The position numbers and the translations under genes were made by a program. A DNA stretch of 64,000 nt from the NCBI RefSeq assembly GCF_003337575.1, contig NZ_QPJM01000004.1:1-64000 (forward strand), in the 5' to 3' direction. This stretch comes from Phyllobacterium bourgognense (GTDB taxonomy: Bacteria; Pseudomonadota; Alphaproteobacteria; Rhizobiales; Rhizobiaceae). Numbering within the stretch: the stretch's first letter is position 1; each line of letters opens with the position of its first letter. Shown piece by piece: positions 1-9,362 of this stretch. The notes beneath the pieces were generated by a model. It saw only the letters and a list, made by a program, of their open reading frames with translations, was not told the DNA's origin and searched no databases.

Positions 1-750
1 GTCGGCGACAAGCGCTCTCCAATCGTTGATACATGGTGGCAGACGGAGACCGGCGGCATACTGATTACACCGCTGCCTGGCGCAACGGCGCTGAAGCCGG
101 GTTCGGCAACGCGGCCGTTCTTCGGTATACAACCGCAACTGGTCGACAATGAGGGCAATGTGCTTGAAGGTCCCGCTGACGGTAATCTGTGCATCATCGA
201 CTCATGGCCAGGCCAGATGCGCACGGTCTATGGCGATCACAAGCGTTTCATCGAGACCTATTTTGCCACCTACAAGGGCAAGTACTTTACCGGTGATGGC
301 TGCCGTCGCGACAAGGACGGCTATTACTGGATCACCGGCCGCGTCGATGACGTGCTCAATGTTTCGGGTCATCGCATGGGTACGGCGGAAGTTGAATCCG
401 CTCTTGTCTCGCACGATACGGTCTCGGAAGCCGCCGTCGTCGGTTACCCGCACGATCTGAAGGGCCAAGGCATTTATTGCTATGTCACACTGATGGCCGG
501 CCTTGAGGGGACTGACGCGCTGCGCAAGGATCTCGTTGCGCATGTGCGCAAGGAAATCGGCCCGTTCGCCTCGCCCGACAAGATACAGTTCTCGCCCGGC
601 CTGCCCAAAACGCGCTCGGGCAAGATCATGCGCCGCATCCTGCGCAAGATAGCCGAGGACGACTTCGGCGCGCTCGGCGATACATCGACGCTTGCCGATC
701 CAGCTGTCGTCGACGATCTGATCGCCAACAGGCAAAACAAGAAAGGCTGA
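1..750 (+). CDS. acs: Acetyl-CoA synthetase, C-terminal part (partial, cut by window start)
   Basis: The reading frame is open from base 1 and ends at TGA 748-750, giving the last ~249 residues of an AMP-forming acetate-CoA ligase (acetate + ATP + CoA to acetyl-CoA). Visible family motifs are [10 protein letters not shown] near the start (acyl-adenylate core), [17 protein letters not shown] (hinge and C-terminal domain) and, near the end, [14 protein letters not shown], which holds the conserved lysine that is acetylated in Acs enzymes. The N-terminal ~400 residues lie outside the window. A dispersed repeat follows 40 bp downstream. Confidence 0.95.
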   Translation, partial: VGDKRSPIVDTWWQTETGGILITPLPGATALKPGSATRPFFGIQPQLVDNEGNVLEGPADGNLCIIDSWPGQMRTVYGDHKRFIETYFATYKGKYFTGDGCRRDKDGYYWITGRVDDVLNVSGHRMGTAEVESALVSHDTVSEAAVVGYPHDLKGQGIYCYVTLMAGLEGTDALRKDLVAHVRKEIGPFASPDKIQFSPGLPKTRSGKIMRRILRKIAEDDFGALGDTSTLADPAVVDDLIANRQNKKG

Positions 751-789
751 TCTTTCCTTCTTTCATAAGCACTACCTGGAAATTCAGCC

Positions 790-894
790 TGACGAGTTAG
801 CTGGTGTGGTTTTTCGAGAACCGGAGCGGAGTGGACCTTTTTGTCCATGAGCACCGGAACGCAGAAAAACTGCATCAGATGGCCATCAGGGTGG
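790..894. repeat. Dispersed intergenic hairpin repeat, family A, copy 1
   Basis: Fills most of the acs-cfa gap. It has two related boxes (GAACCGGAGCGGAG, GAGCACCGGAACGCAG) flanking a small hairpin, TGGAC 832-836 pairing with GTCCA 843-847. It ends in GCATCAGATGGCCATCAGGGTG. Similar elements lie near 11750, 23210, 26580 and, shrunken, 30870. Confidence 0.7.
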
Positions 895-896
895 AT

Positions 897-2162
897 TTAT
901 CGATACAAATCCGCCCGTGTCTGCGGCACGGCAGATAGCCCCCGTTTGCGCTTGGATGCCAGTGTCTGGTTGATCTGCACGGTTCCCCGCTCGAAAGCCA
1001 GCGCACAACCGGTCAGATAGAGCAGCCAAAGCCGTGCCTTGGGCGCGCCGACTTCGGCGATCGCTTCGTCAAACCGGGCGTGCAGCCGATCCGCCCACAT
1101 CCGGCAGGTCTTGCCGTAATGTTCGCGGAGATTCTCGACATCATGCACCTCAAAACCGTGGCCCTCGAGGTTCTCCACTGTCATGCCGAGGTGATCAAGC
1201 TCACCGCCCGGGAAAATATACTTCACCAGCGCCAGGTGCTCGGCGCTCTTGCGCCCGAAGGTCTTCTTGTTGCGTTTCATGCGCCGCGTGATCGCATGAT
1301 GCAGGTAAAGCCCGCCCGGCCGCAGCAGGCGGCGCACGCTAGAATAATAGGTATCGTAGTGCGCTATGCCGACAGCTTCGAACATGCCGATTGACGATAT
1401 CTTGTCGAACTGACCTTCGAGGTGTTCGTAGGATTTGACGTGGATGGTTATCTTGTCTTCAAGGCCTTCAGCCTTGATCCGCTCTCGCGCGAGCGCAGTC
1501 TGCGCGTCGGACAGCGAAACGCCCGTCCCCGTCACGCCATAATGCTTCGCCGCATAGATCAACATCGCGCCCCAGCCGCAACCGATGTCGAGCAGCCGGT
1601 CGCCGGGTTGCAACCGCAGCTTGCGGCAGATCAGCTCCAGTTTGTCCGCCTGCGCTTGGTCGATCGTATTGGCCCAATCAGTGAAATAGGCGCAGGTATA
1701 GACCATGCGCTCATCGAGAAAGAGCTGATAGAAAGCGTTCGACACATCGTAGTGATGGGTGATGGCTTCCTTGTTGGAGCCGCTGACAAAGGGATTTTTT
1801 CCGCCGAGACCGGACCTGCCGGCCTTGCCGCCAGCCAGCAGCAATGAAGGCACATCTTTCAGCAATTGCCATTTCGGCAGGCTGTTCAGCTTCTGCTTGA
1901 ATTTTCCCTTGGGGCCACGCTCGACCAGATCGAACAGTGTGCCGTTCTTTACATCGATCTGGCCAGAAACCCATAATTCGACGATCGAGCCGATATTGGG
2001 TTTCAAGGCAAGCTGGCGCACAACCATGGGATCATTGATAGCAAGGATTGGGCCATCGGTTTGGCCAATTCTGGTGCCATCCCATAATTCGACGGCAAAT
2101 TGCGGCTCGAGTACATCGATTACCGTGCGGATAACCCGCGCCGCTCTATCTTCAGCTGCCAT
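897..2162 (-). CDS. cfa: Cyclopropane-fatty-acyl-phospholipid synthase
   Basis: 421-aa SAM-dependent enzyme that methylenates cis double bonds of membrane phospholipid acyl chains, usually in stationary phase or acid stress. The SAM-binding motif LLDIGCGWGAM is at residues ~190-200. It is preceded by the family hallmark HHYDVSNAFYQLFLD (~136-150) and followed by SSIGMFEAVG, which matches the conserved glutamate region of CFA synthases. Length is normal for the family. It is divergent from the small transcript that starts near 2315, and its stop lies directly next to repeat copy 1. The ATG at 2162 is followed by a colinear N-terminal domain, so the start is likely right. Confidence 0.93.
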   Translation of the reverse strand: MAAEDRAARVIRTVIDVLEPQFAVELWDGTRIGQTDGPILAINDPMVVRQLALKPNIGSIVELWVSGQIDVKNGTLFDLVERGPKGKFKQKLNSLPKWQLLKDVPSLLLAGGKAGRSGLGGKNPFVSGSNKEAITHHYDVSNAFYQLFLDERMVYTCAYFTDWANTIDQAQADKLELICRKLRLQPGDRLLDIGCGWGAMLIYAAKHYGVTGTGVSLSDAQTALARERIKAEGLEDKITIHVKSYEHLEGQFDKISSIGMFEAVGIAHYDTYYSSVRRLLRPGGLYLHHAITRRMKRNKKTFGRKSAEHLALVKYIFPGGELDHLGMTVENLEGHGFEVHDVENLREHYGKTCRMWADRLHARFDEAIAEVGAPKARLWLLYLTGCALAFERGTVQINQTLASKRKRGLSAVPQTRADLYR

Positions 2163-2280
2163 CCTGTACCCCTAAACGCCTGCTCGACTATCGGCCATCG
2201 GCGCTCTGTGAAAAACTCGGCTTGGCTTATGGCGGCAATAGCGGTTTTGCAAGCCGTCTGAAAGGCCCGTCAAATTTTTT

Positions 2281-2310
2281 CTTGAAACGCGGGCAAAGAC
2301 ACCCCATTCT
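2281..2310 (+). promoter_or_regulatory. Predicted sigma-70 promoter of the small transcript
   Basis: CTTGAA at 2281-2286 and CATTCT at 2305-2310 with an 18-bp spacer resemble the alphaproteobacterial housekeeping consensus. They lie 20-25 bp upstream of the perfect Shine-Dalgarno sequence of the 22-codon frame. Confidence 0.4.
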
Positions 2311-2331
2311 TGTTTTGTGTTCAACGAATGT

Positions 2332-2345
2332 AAAGGAGGTGATCC
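2332..2345 (+). promoter_or_regulatory. Extended Shine-Dalgarno sequence, perfect 14-nt anti-16S match
   Basis: AAAGGAGGTGATCC is the exact complement of the GGATCACCTCCTTT end of bacterial 16S rRNA. GGAGG (2335-2339) sits 7 nt before the ATG at 2347, ideal spacing. Ordinary genes in this window match over 4-6 nt. Confidence 0.75.
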
Positions 2346-2346
2346 G

Positions 2347-2415
2347 ATGTCTCGTGATTTCGAAAACTGCCACAAGGCGTCTGATGCTTTCCATCGGGGA
2401 TCGTCTCTCCGTTGA
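2347..2415 (+). CDS. Putative 22-residue small protein or leader peptide
   Basis: ATG 2347 to TGA 2413-2415 encodes MSRDFENCHKASDAFHRGSS followed by LR. It has no signal peptide, no membrane segment and no family that I recognise. The support for translation is the exceptional ribosome-binding site just upstream, a plausible promoter, and a strong terminator 65 bp downstream; together they define a ~190-nt free-standing transcript. It is divergent from cfa. It could be a real microprotein, a dual-function sRNA, or an RNA whose function is ribosome or anti-SD binding rather than coding. Confidence 0.45.
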   Translation: MSRDFENCHKASDAFHRGSSLR

Positions 2416-2479
2416 ATAAGCGCCTTGGCTGAGTCCAGGGAAGAAGGCCAAACGACAGCTTTGTGCCAGACGGAATTGC

Positions 2480-2505
2480 GGGGCCACCCTTCGGGGTGGC
2501 CCTTT
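2480..2505 (+). terminator. Rho-independent terminator of the small transcript
   Basis: GGGCCACCC (2481-2489), TTCG loop, GGGTGGCCC (2494-2502), then TTT. The T run is on the + strand only, so it serves the small transcript and not the convergent toxin-antitoxin genes. Confidence 0.75.
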
Positions 2506-2509
2506 CCGT

Positions 2510-2797
2510 TTATGCCGCGCGCTTGCCTCTGATTTGAAATCCAATCGCCTTCATGACGGCCACGATCGTTTCGAGGGTGGGATTCCCGTTTTCACTTAAA
2601 GAACGATAAAGCTGCTCTCGAGCCAAACCCGTTTCTCGAGCGATCTTGGTCATACCCTTTGCTCTTGCCACTACACCCAATGCCCTCGCAATATATGCTG
2701 CGTCCCCGGTTTCGAAGGCATCGGTGAGAAATACTTCTATAGCCTCATCGGTCGTCAAATCCTCGGCAGGATCATAAGGGATCAACTTTTCAACCAT
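2510..2797 (-). CDS. HigA-like XRE-family antitoxin
   Basis: 95-aa protein starting MVEKLIPYDPAEDL. It contains a helix-turn-helix (ARAKGMTKIARETGLAREQL, then TLETIVAVMKAIGF) as in addiction-module antidote proteins paired with phage-Gp49-like toxins. A longer in-frame start at 2869 exists, but the ATG at 2797 has a good GGGAGG site and overlaps the toxin stop by 8 bp (ATGGTTGA), the usual toxin-first arrangement. It probably binds its toxin and represses the operon; here the toxin looks damaged. Confidence 0.8.
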   Translation of the reverse strand: MVEKLIPYDPAEDLTTDEAIEVFLTDAFETGDAAYIARALGVVARAKGMTKIARETGLAREQLYRSLSENGNPTLETIVAVMKAIGFQIRGKRAA

Positions 2798-3059
2798 TCC
2801 ATTCCTCCCATTCCGCAGCCAAAAGTTTTGCTGTGCGGATATCCTTTGCCCGCGTGCTTTTGTCACCACCGCAGAGAAGGATAACGATCACGTCTCCTCG
2901 CCTCTGAAAATATACGCGATAGCCGGGCCCGGGTTGCACATCACCTGCGTGCCCGAAAGCAAGGCGATCTAACCGCGAAGCGATCAAAGCTCGCGCTCGC
3001 TGGTCTTTGAGTTCCGTTCGCCATTTTCGAAATGTCTCTGTTTGCCCAAGCTCGATCAT
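2790..3059 (-). CDS. HigB/RelE-like toxin (phage Gp49-like), probably internally deleted
   Basis: 89-aa member of the RelE/ParE-superfamily 'addiction module killer' group, normally an mRNA interferase. The N-terminus (TETFRKWRTELKDQRARALI, then ASRLDRLAFG) and the C-terminus (GPGYRVYFQRRGDVIVILLC, then GGDKSTRAKDI) are canonical. Between GDVQP and GPGYRVYF, family members as I know them carry about a dozen further residues of the type VGEG(V/I)SELRIxY, forming a core strand. They are missing here with the frame kept, so the toxin is likely inactive or weakened. It lies upstream of its antitoxin. Confidence 0.78.
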   Translation of the reverse strand: MIELGQTETFRKWRTELKDQRARALIASRLDRLAFGHAGDVQPGPGYRVYFQRRGDVIVILLCGGDKSTRAKDIRTAKLLAAEWEEWNG

Positions 3060-3250
3060 AAATGTATTTTATAAATCACATTTCGTCAATTGAATTCCGA
3101 ATGGTATATGACGTTCAAAACATGTGACATCAACCCCAGATTGTATAGGGCAGCTCTTTGCTCTTCGCCAAATTGATGATACCAAGATTTTGCCTGAAAA
3201 CGGTGCATTCTGCCTAATCCCAAGGCAAAATCCCTCTGAAAGTTTAAACA

Positions 3251-4645
3251 ATGTCGGCTGCTATAGTCCAAAACGCGTCAAAGCGTGCATGGCGTGATGA
3301 AATCGTTGCGATGCTCTCGCTGAGCTGGCCAATGATTCTCACCAATCTTGCGCAGACGGCCATGACAGCGACCGATGTCATGATGATGGGCTGGGTCGGA
3401 GCAAATACGCTGGCGGCCGGTGCGCTCGGCACCAATCTCTATTATGTTCCAATGATTTTCGGCCTCGGCCTGATGACGGCAACCTCGCCGATGATGGCGC
3501 GCGAACTCGGACGCAACAAATTCACCGTGCGCGAAATACGCCGCACGGTGCGTCAGGGCCTGTGGATCGCAGTCACCATTTCGGTCCCGATCTGGCTCAT
3601 ATTGTGGAATACCAAAGCGATCCTCATCGCCATGGGGCAGGATCATGCGCTCGCCGCTGAGGCTGGCCATTATGTACGCGCGCTGCAATGGGCGGTATTG
3701 CCCTTTTACTGCTATATCGTGGTGCGTTCTTTCATAGCTGCGCTGGAACGCCCCGGCTGGGCGCTTGTCATCGCTCTTTTTGGCGTCGCCTTCAATGCAC
3801 TGGCGAACTGGCTGCTGATCTTCGGTCATTTCGGCTTTCCGAGGCTCGGCATCGTCGGGTCCGGCATCGCGACATCGCTATCTTCAGCCTTGATGTTTGC
3901 CGGCTTCGTCATTGTCATTTCTTTCGACAAGCAGTTCCGGCGCTACCGCCTGTTCGGACGTTTCTGGCGTGCGGACTGGCCACGCTATCGCGAACTATTG
4001 CGCCTTGGCCTGCCAATTGCTGCGATCCTCAGCTTCGAAGTAACGATTTTCAATGCCGCTGCCTTCCTGATGGGACTGATAGGGGCTGATTCGCTCGCCG
4101 CCCATGCGATCGCCATTCAGATTGCCTCGATTGCCTTTATGGTGCCGATGGGTTTTGGTCAGGCGGCAACGGTACGCGTTGGACGTGCCTACGGCGCGCA
4201 GGATCCTGACGGCATCAAGCGCGCCGGCTGGGTTGCGTTCACGGCAGGCACCGGCTTCATGGTTCTCACCGCGCTGCTGATGCTGTTGGCACCGCACGCC
4301 TTGATAAGTGCTTTCATCGACGTCAACGATCCAGCCAACGCCAAGGTGATTTCGCTCGCTGTTACATTTCTGGCCTTCGCCGCGCTGTTCCAGATATTCG
4401 ACGGAGGTCAGGCCGTCGCGAGCGGCATGCTGCGCGGCTTGCACGATACCACCATACCGATGATCTATGCAGCTATCGCCTATTGGGGTGTCGGCCTGCC
4501 GCTATCTGTAGGCCTCGGCTTCTGGCTCGGCATGGAAGGCGCAGGCGTATGGCTCGGCCTGTTGTGCGGCCTCGCAACGGCCGCCCTTCTACTGATCAGC
4601 CGCTGGCTACGGCGTGAAAAACTCGGCATCGAGGTCATTCGCTAA
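3251..4645 (+). CDS. norM: MATE-family multidrug efflux transporter (NorM-like)
   Basis: 464-aa integral inner-membrane protein with about 12 hydrophobic segments in two MatE halves. It opens with LSLSWPMILTNLAQTAMTAT and continues MMGWVGANTLAAGALGTNLY, a typical NorM signature; the second half begins near LRLGLPIAAILSFEVTIFN. The family exports cationic drugs in exchange for Na+ or H+. It stands alone; the TA module is divergent and a repeat follows its stop. The start ATG 3251 lies after an AT-rich gap and has only a weak Shine-Dalgarno sequence. Confidence 0.88.
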   Translation: MSAAIVQNASKRAWRDEIVAMLSLSWPMILTNLAQTAMTATDVMMMGWVGANTLAAGALGTNLYYVPMIFGLGLMTATSPMMARELGRNKFTVREIRRTVRQGLWIAVTISVPIWLILWNTKAILIAMGQDHALAAEAGHYVRALQWAVLPFYCYIVVRSFIAALERPGWALVIALFGVAFNALANWLLIFGHFGFPRLGIVGSGIATSLSSALMFAGFVIVISFDKQFRRYRLFGRFWRADWPRYRELLRLGLPIAAILSFEVTIFNAAAFLMGLIGADSLAAHAIAIQIASIAFMVPMGFGQAATVRVGRAYGAQDPDGIKRAGWVAFTAGTGFMVLTALLMLLAPHALISAFIDVNDPANAKVISLAVTFLAFAALFQIFDGGQAVASGMLRGLHDTTIPMIYAAIAYWGVGLPLSVGLGFWLGMEGAGVWLGLLCGLATAALLLISRWLRREKLGIEVIR

Positions 4646-4741
4646 AGCAATTCCAGTAAAAGTGGGAACCGCTTTTCCGTCCGGAATTCCGTAAAACAAG
4701 AAGCTGGAACAACTCCGTGGTTCGAAGAAAACGGAATTGCT
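4646..4741. repeat. Rhizobiales-type intergenic palindromic repeat
   Basis: It begins AGCAATTCC right at the norM stop and ends GGAATTGCT (4733-4741), 9-bp inverted termini. The interior (AAAGTGGGAACCGCTTTTCC, then GTCCGGAATT) resembles a short repeat commonly met between rhizobial genes. It abuts the stop codons of both convergent genes and may act as a bidirectional terminator. Confidence 0.65.
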
Positions 4742-4993
4742 CTAAAAATCGATCGCGCGGCCCTTGATCTCCCAATCGCCGAAGCGGGCGGGATCCTTGC
4801 CGCCACGCCCACCGACTTCGCGGGGCTGATCGGCGTTTTCCTTATCGGCCCCGCGGCGTGCTTCCGCCTCTTTCAGCGCCCGCTGCGCTGCTGGCGGCAG
4901 TTGTTCGAATGTCGGACGCGGCCGGCTGTCATCATTGTCCGCGCGCGGCGTCATTATCGTATGGTCGTCGTTCATAACGCTGGTACCCGTCAT
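4742..4993 (-). CDS. DUF1674 protein, SDHAF4-like succinate dehydrogenase assembly factor
   Basis: 83-aa soluble protein. The C-terminal motif GGRGGKDPARFGDWEIKGRA then IDF is the hallmark of DUF1674/SDHAF4, which in mitochondria binds flavinated SdhA during complex II assembly. The N-terminal half is polar and probably disordered, as in the family. An internal ATG at residue 7 (4975) is an alternative start. Function in bacteria is inferred from the eukaryotic relatives. Confidence 0.82.
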   Translation of the reverse strand: MTGTSVMNDDHTIMTPRADNDDSRPRPTFEQLPPAAQRALKEAEARRGADKENADQPREVGGRGGKDPARFGDWEIKGRAIDF

Positions 4994-5088
4994 TGAAGCT
5001 TGCTGTATAAAACACCATCATATAGCGGAAGACGACCAATAAAAGGAATGAACTTGATAGATTTGACCAATGCGGAAGGACTGATGCC

Positions 5089-6060
5089 ATGAATGTGATG
5101 CGCACCGGAATGCTGCTTGCCTTTATGACCGCCCTGTTCATGGGCGTCGGTTTTCTCATTGGGGGAACCGGCGGCATGATGATCGCCCTTGTCATAGCCG
5201 CGGGCATGAATCTCTTCAGTTACTGGAATTCCGACAAGATGGTGCTGAACATGCACCACGCGGTCGAGGTCGATGAGGCGAACGCACCGGAATATTACGC
5301 CATCGTTCGCGATCTGGCCGCAAATGCCAATCTTCCCATGCCGAAGGTCTATCTGATCCAGAACGATCAGCCCAATGCCTTCGCGACGGGGCGCAATCCG
5401 CAAAATGCCGCCGTTGCTGCCAGCACCGGCCTGCTGCAGCGCCTTTCACCCCAGGAAGTCGCGGCCGTCATGGCGCATGAACTTGCCCATATTGAACACA
5501 GGGATACACTGACGATGACCGTCACGGCCACCCTTGCCGGTGCCATTTCCATGCTCGGCAACTTCGCGATGTTTTTCGGTGGTGGCAGCCGCGAAAACCA
5601 TAATCCGCTCGGCTTCATCGGCGTGCTCATTGCCATGATCGTCGCGCCATTTGCCGCCATGATCGTGCAGATGGCAATCAGCCGCACCCGTGAATATGCC
5701 GCCGACCGGCGCGGTGCGCAGATCTGCGGCAATCCGCTGTGGCTGGCGTCTGCGCTCGACAAGATTGCCCGCGGCGCAAAGCAGATCGTCAACGAGGATG
5801 CCGAGCGCAACCCCGCCTCCGCTCCGCTTTTCATCATCAATCCGCTGAGCGGCCAAGGCGCCGACAATCTGTTCTCCACCCATCCGAGCACGGAAAACCG
5901 CATCGCCGCGCTGGAAGCGATGGCACAAGAGTTTGGCCAAGCACCCGCCGCCTCCCGGCCCACCCGCGCACCGCAGGCACCAATCGATGACGAACAGTTG
6001 GATGACCGGCCGTCCCCGTGGGGCCGCGATGGCGGCGGCCGTAAAGGCCCCTGGGCATGA
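5089..6060 (+). CDS. htpX: Zinc metalloprotease HtpX
   Basis: 323-aa membrane-bound M48 peptidase for quality control of inner-membrane proteins. Two N-terminal membrane segments (residues ~5-45), HELAH zinc site at ~130-134, a second pair of membrane segments (~145-200), and the third ligand glutamate in [13 protein letters not shown] (~E202). The Pro/Arg-rich tail is longer than in E. coli. ATG 5089 has AGGA upstream. Its stop overlaps the rsmB start by 4 bp (ATGA), so the two are cotranslated. Confidence 0.95.
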   Translation: MNVMRTGMLLAFMTALFMGVGFLIGGTGGMMIALVIAAGMNLFSYWNSDKMVLNMHHAVEVDEANAPEYYAIVRDLAANANLPMPKVYLIQNDQPNAFATGRNPQNAAVAASTGLLQRLSPQEVAAVMAHELAHIEHRDTLTMTVTATLAGAISMLGNFAMFFGGGSRENHNPLGFIGVLIAMIVAPFAAMIVQMAISRTREYAADRRGAQICGNPLWLASALDKIARGAKQIVNEDAERNPASAPLFIINPLSGQGADNLFSTHPSTENRIAALEAMAQEFGQAPAASRPTRAPQAPIDDEQLDDRPSPWGRDGGGRKGPWA

Positions 6061-7454
6061 GCGCGGAGCCCGGTACCAGACGACCAGCCAAACGGCCTCT
6101 AGGCAAAAAACCGGCAGATTACATCGATGCGGAAGACCGTCCCGGTCTCGCAGCGCGTCAAGTGGCGACGCGCCTGCTTGGTGCCGTCATCGAGAAGCAC
6201 ACCTCGCTCGACGGCCTGACCGACAACAGCAACGGCCACCCCCAATATATGGCGCTCGACGACCGCGATCGCTCGCTGGTCCGCGCCATCCTCGGCGCCG
6301 CATTGCGCAATCGCGGCACCATCGAAGCTGCCATCGGCCAGTTGATCGACCGGCCATTGCCAGAAAATGCCGTTGCCCTGCGCCATCTGCTGCACGTTGC
6401 CGCTGCGCAGATCCTTTATCTGGATCTGCCCGACCGTGCCGCCGTCGACCTTGCTGTCACCGCCGCCAATAATGATCCACGCAACCGCCGCTTCGCCTCG
6501 ATGGTCAATGCCGTCCTTCGCCGGCTGTCGCGCGAAAAGGAAACTTTCAAGGGCGAGGTCCATTCGCACGCCAGCAATGTTCCGGCCTGGTTCGAGAACA
6601 GCCTCATTGCCGCTTATGGCAAGGACAAGACCAAGGCCATTCTCGACATTCAGAGCAAGGAACCACCGATCGACCTGACCGTGAAAGGCGATCCGCATAT
6701 CTGGGCGGAAAAGCTTGGCGGCATCGCATTGCCGACGGGTTCCGTACGTCTCGCGACTGTCGAAGGCCCGTTGACGTCTCTTCCGGGGTTTGCGGAAGGC
6801 GAATGGTGGGTTCAGGACACGGCTGCAAGCCTGCCAGCGAAGCTTTTCGGAGACATCGAGGGCAAGCGCGTCGCCGACCTTTGCGCAGCGCCGGGCGGCA
6901 AAACTGCACAGCTTGCACTGGCGGGCGCCAATGTCACGGCGCTCGACCTTTCGGCCAACCGGCTGAAGCGCCTGCGCTCAAATCTCGAACGTCTCAAGCT
7001 TTCCGCCGAGACGGTCGAAGCCAATCTTTCCGCCTACAAGCCAGCAGAGCTGTTCGATGCGATCCTGCTCGATGCGCCGTGTTCTTCGACGGGCACGGTG
7101 CGGCGGCACCCGGACGTTCCGTGGACCAAGACGCCCGAAGACGTAGCGAAGCTGGCCCAGCTTCAGGCGAAACTCCTTGATCATGCCGTCACCATCGTCC
7201 GCCCCGGTGGTATTGTGGTCTTTTCCAATTGCTCGCTCGATCCACTCGAAGGCGAGAAAGTGGCCAATGATTTGCTTGCAAAGAACCCGGGCATAGAGCT
7301 CGTACCGGTAACCAGGGATGAAATTGGTGGCCTCGCTGAACTCATTACCGCGGAAGGCTTCGTTCGCTCCACGCCGGCCGACCTCGCCCATGAAAATCCC
7401 GCGCTTTCCGGCATGGACGGCTTCTTCGCAGCGCGTTTCAAACGGAAATACTAA
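6057..7454 (+). CDS. rsmB: 16S rRNA m5C methyltransferase RsmB (Sun/Fmu)
   Basis: 465-aa RsmB-family SAM-dependent cytosine-5 RNA methyltransferase. An N-terminal NusB-like all-helical domain (~30-160) is followed by the Rossmann catalytic domain with [14 protein letters not shown] (SAM motif I), [20 protein letters not shown] (motif IV cysteine) and [12 protein letters not shown] (motif VI cysteine, the catalytic nucleophile). Translationally coupled to htpX. Downstream within 61 bp is the heparinase-like gene, a common rhizobial order. Confidence 0.93.
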   Translation: MSAEPGTRRPAKRPLGKKPADYIDAEDRPGLAARQVATRLLGAVIEKHTSLDGLTDNSNGHPQYMALDDRDRSLVRAILGAALRNRGTIEAAIGQLIDRPLPENAVALRHLLHVAAAQILYLDLPDRAAVDLAVTAANNDPRNRRFASMVNAVLRRLSREKETFKGEVHSHASNVPAWFENSLIAAYGKDKTKAILDIQSKEPPIDLTVKGDPHIWAEKLGGIALPTGSVRLATVEGPLTSLPGFAEGEWWVQDTAASLPAKLFGDIEGKRVADLCAAPGGKTAQLALAGANVTALDLSANRLKRLRSNLERLKLSAETVEANLSAYKPAELFDAILLDAPCSSTGTVRRHPDVPWTKTPEDVAKLAQLQAKLLDHAVTIVRPGGIVVFSNCSLDPLEGEKVANDLLAKNPGIELVPVTRDEIGGLAELITAEGFVRSTPADLAHENPALSGMDGFFAARFKRKY

Positions 7455-7515
7455 AGTTTTAACGGTTTCTGCTCCATAGTCGGCGTTTGTCGAGGCGATT
7501 CGAAGCAATAATAAT

Positions 7516-9225
7516 ATGGTCGCGCTGAGCGAAACACCGCAATTGTGGGGACTGGCAACAGCGCAACTTTGGCGCCGTTTCCGCAGGCGTGTGCGAATGG
7601 GCCCCCTCTATCGCTGGCGGTTCACCGGTTTTACGCCGGAACGCGTTCTCATTGCCCCGCAAGATCTTCGCCCGGCAGATCCGCAACTGGCAGAAGAGTT
7701 CTACCATGGCCGTTTCGCCCTAGCCGGCAGGGTCGTCGAGACGGGCGGGCGCTCGCCATTCCTGATTGATCCACCCAATGCCGCGTGGCAGGCGGCCCTG
7801 CATAATTTTGGCTGGCTACGGCATCTGCGCGCCGCAGGCACGGATCTTGCCACCGCCAACGCGCGGGCGCTGCTCGGCGACTGGATCACCACTCACGGCC
7901 GGTCGATTTCAGGACCCGCCTGGCTGCCCGAAGTCACTGCTCAGCGCATTATAGCCTGGCTGCAGCATTCAAGCCTCATCCTCGCCGGCACGGATCTTCG
8001 CTCGTACCGCCAGTTCATGCGCTCACTCGCCATGCAGGTGCGTTATTTGCGAACCATGGCCGCCGTTATGGATGATGGTGAGGAAAAGCTGCGCGCGCGC
8101 ATCGCCCTCGCGCTCGCTGTATTGGCCTTGCCCGTAACGTCCAGCACCAGCCGGTCGGCCCGGCGCAACCTTGAATTCGAACTCGTACGGCAAATCCTGC
8201 CGGACGGCGGCCACATCTCGCGCAACCCGCTGACGATCCTTGAACTGCTTGCCGACCTTCTGCCCTTGCGCCAGACCTATGCAAGTGGCCAGGAAGCACC
8301 GCCCAAGGCTTTGATCGAAGCCATCGAACGCATGCTGCCCGCGCTACGATTCTTTCGCCATCACGATGGCAGTCTTGCTCTGTTCAACGGCGTCGGCGCG
8401 ACCATGCCGGAACGGGTAATCGCAGTGCTGCGCCATGACGATATTGGCGGCCTGCCGCTGACCCATGCGCCGCATTCGGGCTATGAACGACTATCCATGG
8501 ACTCCACAACGATCATCGCCGATACAGGGCTCGCACCGCCTGTGACCGCCTCCCGGGATGCCCATGCCGGCTGCCTTTCCTTCGAGATGTCCTCCGGTCG
8601 CAATCGTTATATCGTCAATGCCGGCGTCGATCGCTACGGCCCGCCGGAATTTCGCCCCTTGGCGCGTTCTACCGCCGCCCATTCGACAGCCACAATCAAC
8701 GACACGTCCTCCTGCCGGTTCAGCTCCACATCGGGACTGGCGACGATGATCGGTACGCCGATTATCGCTGGTCCGACGAAGGTCAACATCGAGCGGATCG
8801 AACGCGAAGGCGCAGTCGGATTCGTCGCCAATCACAATGGTTATGTCCGGCCCTTTGGCATCTATCACGAGCGCCAGATTGTCCTTTCGCACAATGGCAG
8901 CGTCATCGAGGGCATAGACAGCTTCTTTGCTTCCGGACGCAATCCACTCCGCGACACGGGTGCTGAGGATGTTGTCATCCGTTTCCATCTGCACCCATCC
9001 GTCAACGTCACAGTCGATGAGCATGGCCTGATCATCCTGCAAGCGGAGAATGATGACATCTGGATGTTTTCGGCGACTGTCCAGCCCTTCATCGAGGATT
9101 CGCTGTTCTTCGCCGGGTTTCGGGGGCCGGTCAAAACCCGCCAGATCACGCTTTCGGTCAATGCCGCGCATCGCCCGGAAGTCGAGTGGCAGTTCACCCG
9201 CACGACCCTCGGGGTTTATGGATAA
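7516..9225 (+). CDS. Heparinase II/III-family protein
   Basis: 569-aa protein with an N-terminal alpha/alpha-toroid region and a C-terminal heparinase II/III-like beta domain (SFEMSSGRNRYIVNAGVDRY, GRNRYIVN and HSTATINDTSS are typical). These domains occur in polysaccharide lyases, but this widespread rhizobial version is usually cytoplasmic or unexported and its substrate is unknown; no signal peptide is visible here. Lies between rsmB and an aldo/keto reductase, all on the + strand. Confidence 0.8.
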   Translation: MVALSETPQLWGLATAQLWRRFRRRVRMGPLYRWRFTGFTPERVLIAPQDLRPADPQLAEEFYHGRFALAGRVVETGGRSPFLIDPPNAAWQAALHNFGWLRHLRAAGTDLATANARALLGDWITTHGRSISGPAWLPEVTAQRIIAWLQHSSLILAGTDLRSYRQFMRSLAMQVRYLRTMAAVMDDGEEKLRARIALALAVLALPVTSSTSRSARRNLEFELVRQILPDGGHISRNPLTILELLADLLPLRQTYASGQEAPPKALIEAIERMLPALRFFRHHDGSLALFNGVGATMPERVIAVLRHDDIGGLPLTHAPHSGYERLSMDSTTIIADTGLAPPVTASRDAHAGCLSFEMSSGRNRYIVNAGVDRYGPPEFRPLARSTAAHSTATINDTSSCRFSSTSGLATMIGTPIIAGPTKVNIERIEREGAVGFVANHNGYVRPFGIYHERQIVLSHNGSVIEGIDSFFASGRNPLRDTGAEDVVIRFHLHPSVNVTVDEHGLIILQAENDDIWMFSATVQPFIEDSLFFAGFRGPVKTRQITLSVNAAHRPEVEWQFTRTTLGVYG

Positions 9226-9362
9226 CATTCCGCCCGATCACCAATCTGTGTTTCGGCTTTCGGGGCGACATCGGGCCGTTTGGCTTATATAGAGTTGCAA
9301 CCTTGCGCTCGCTCGGTGAGCGCGCATCTCAATCAACCTTTCATTCGCCAGGAGTCTTCACC

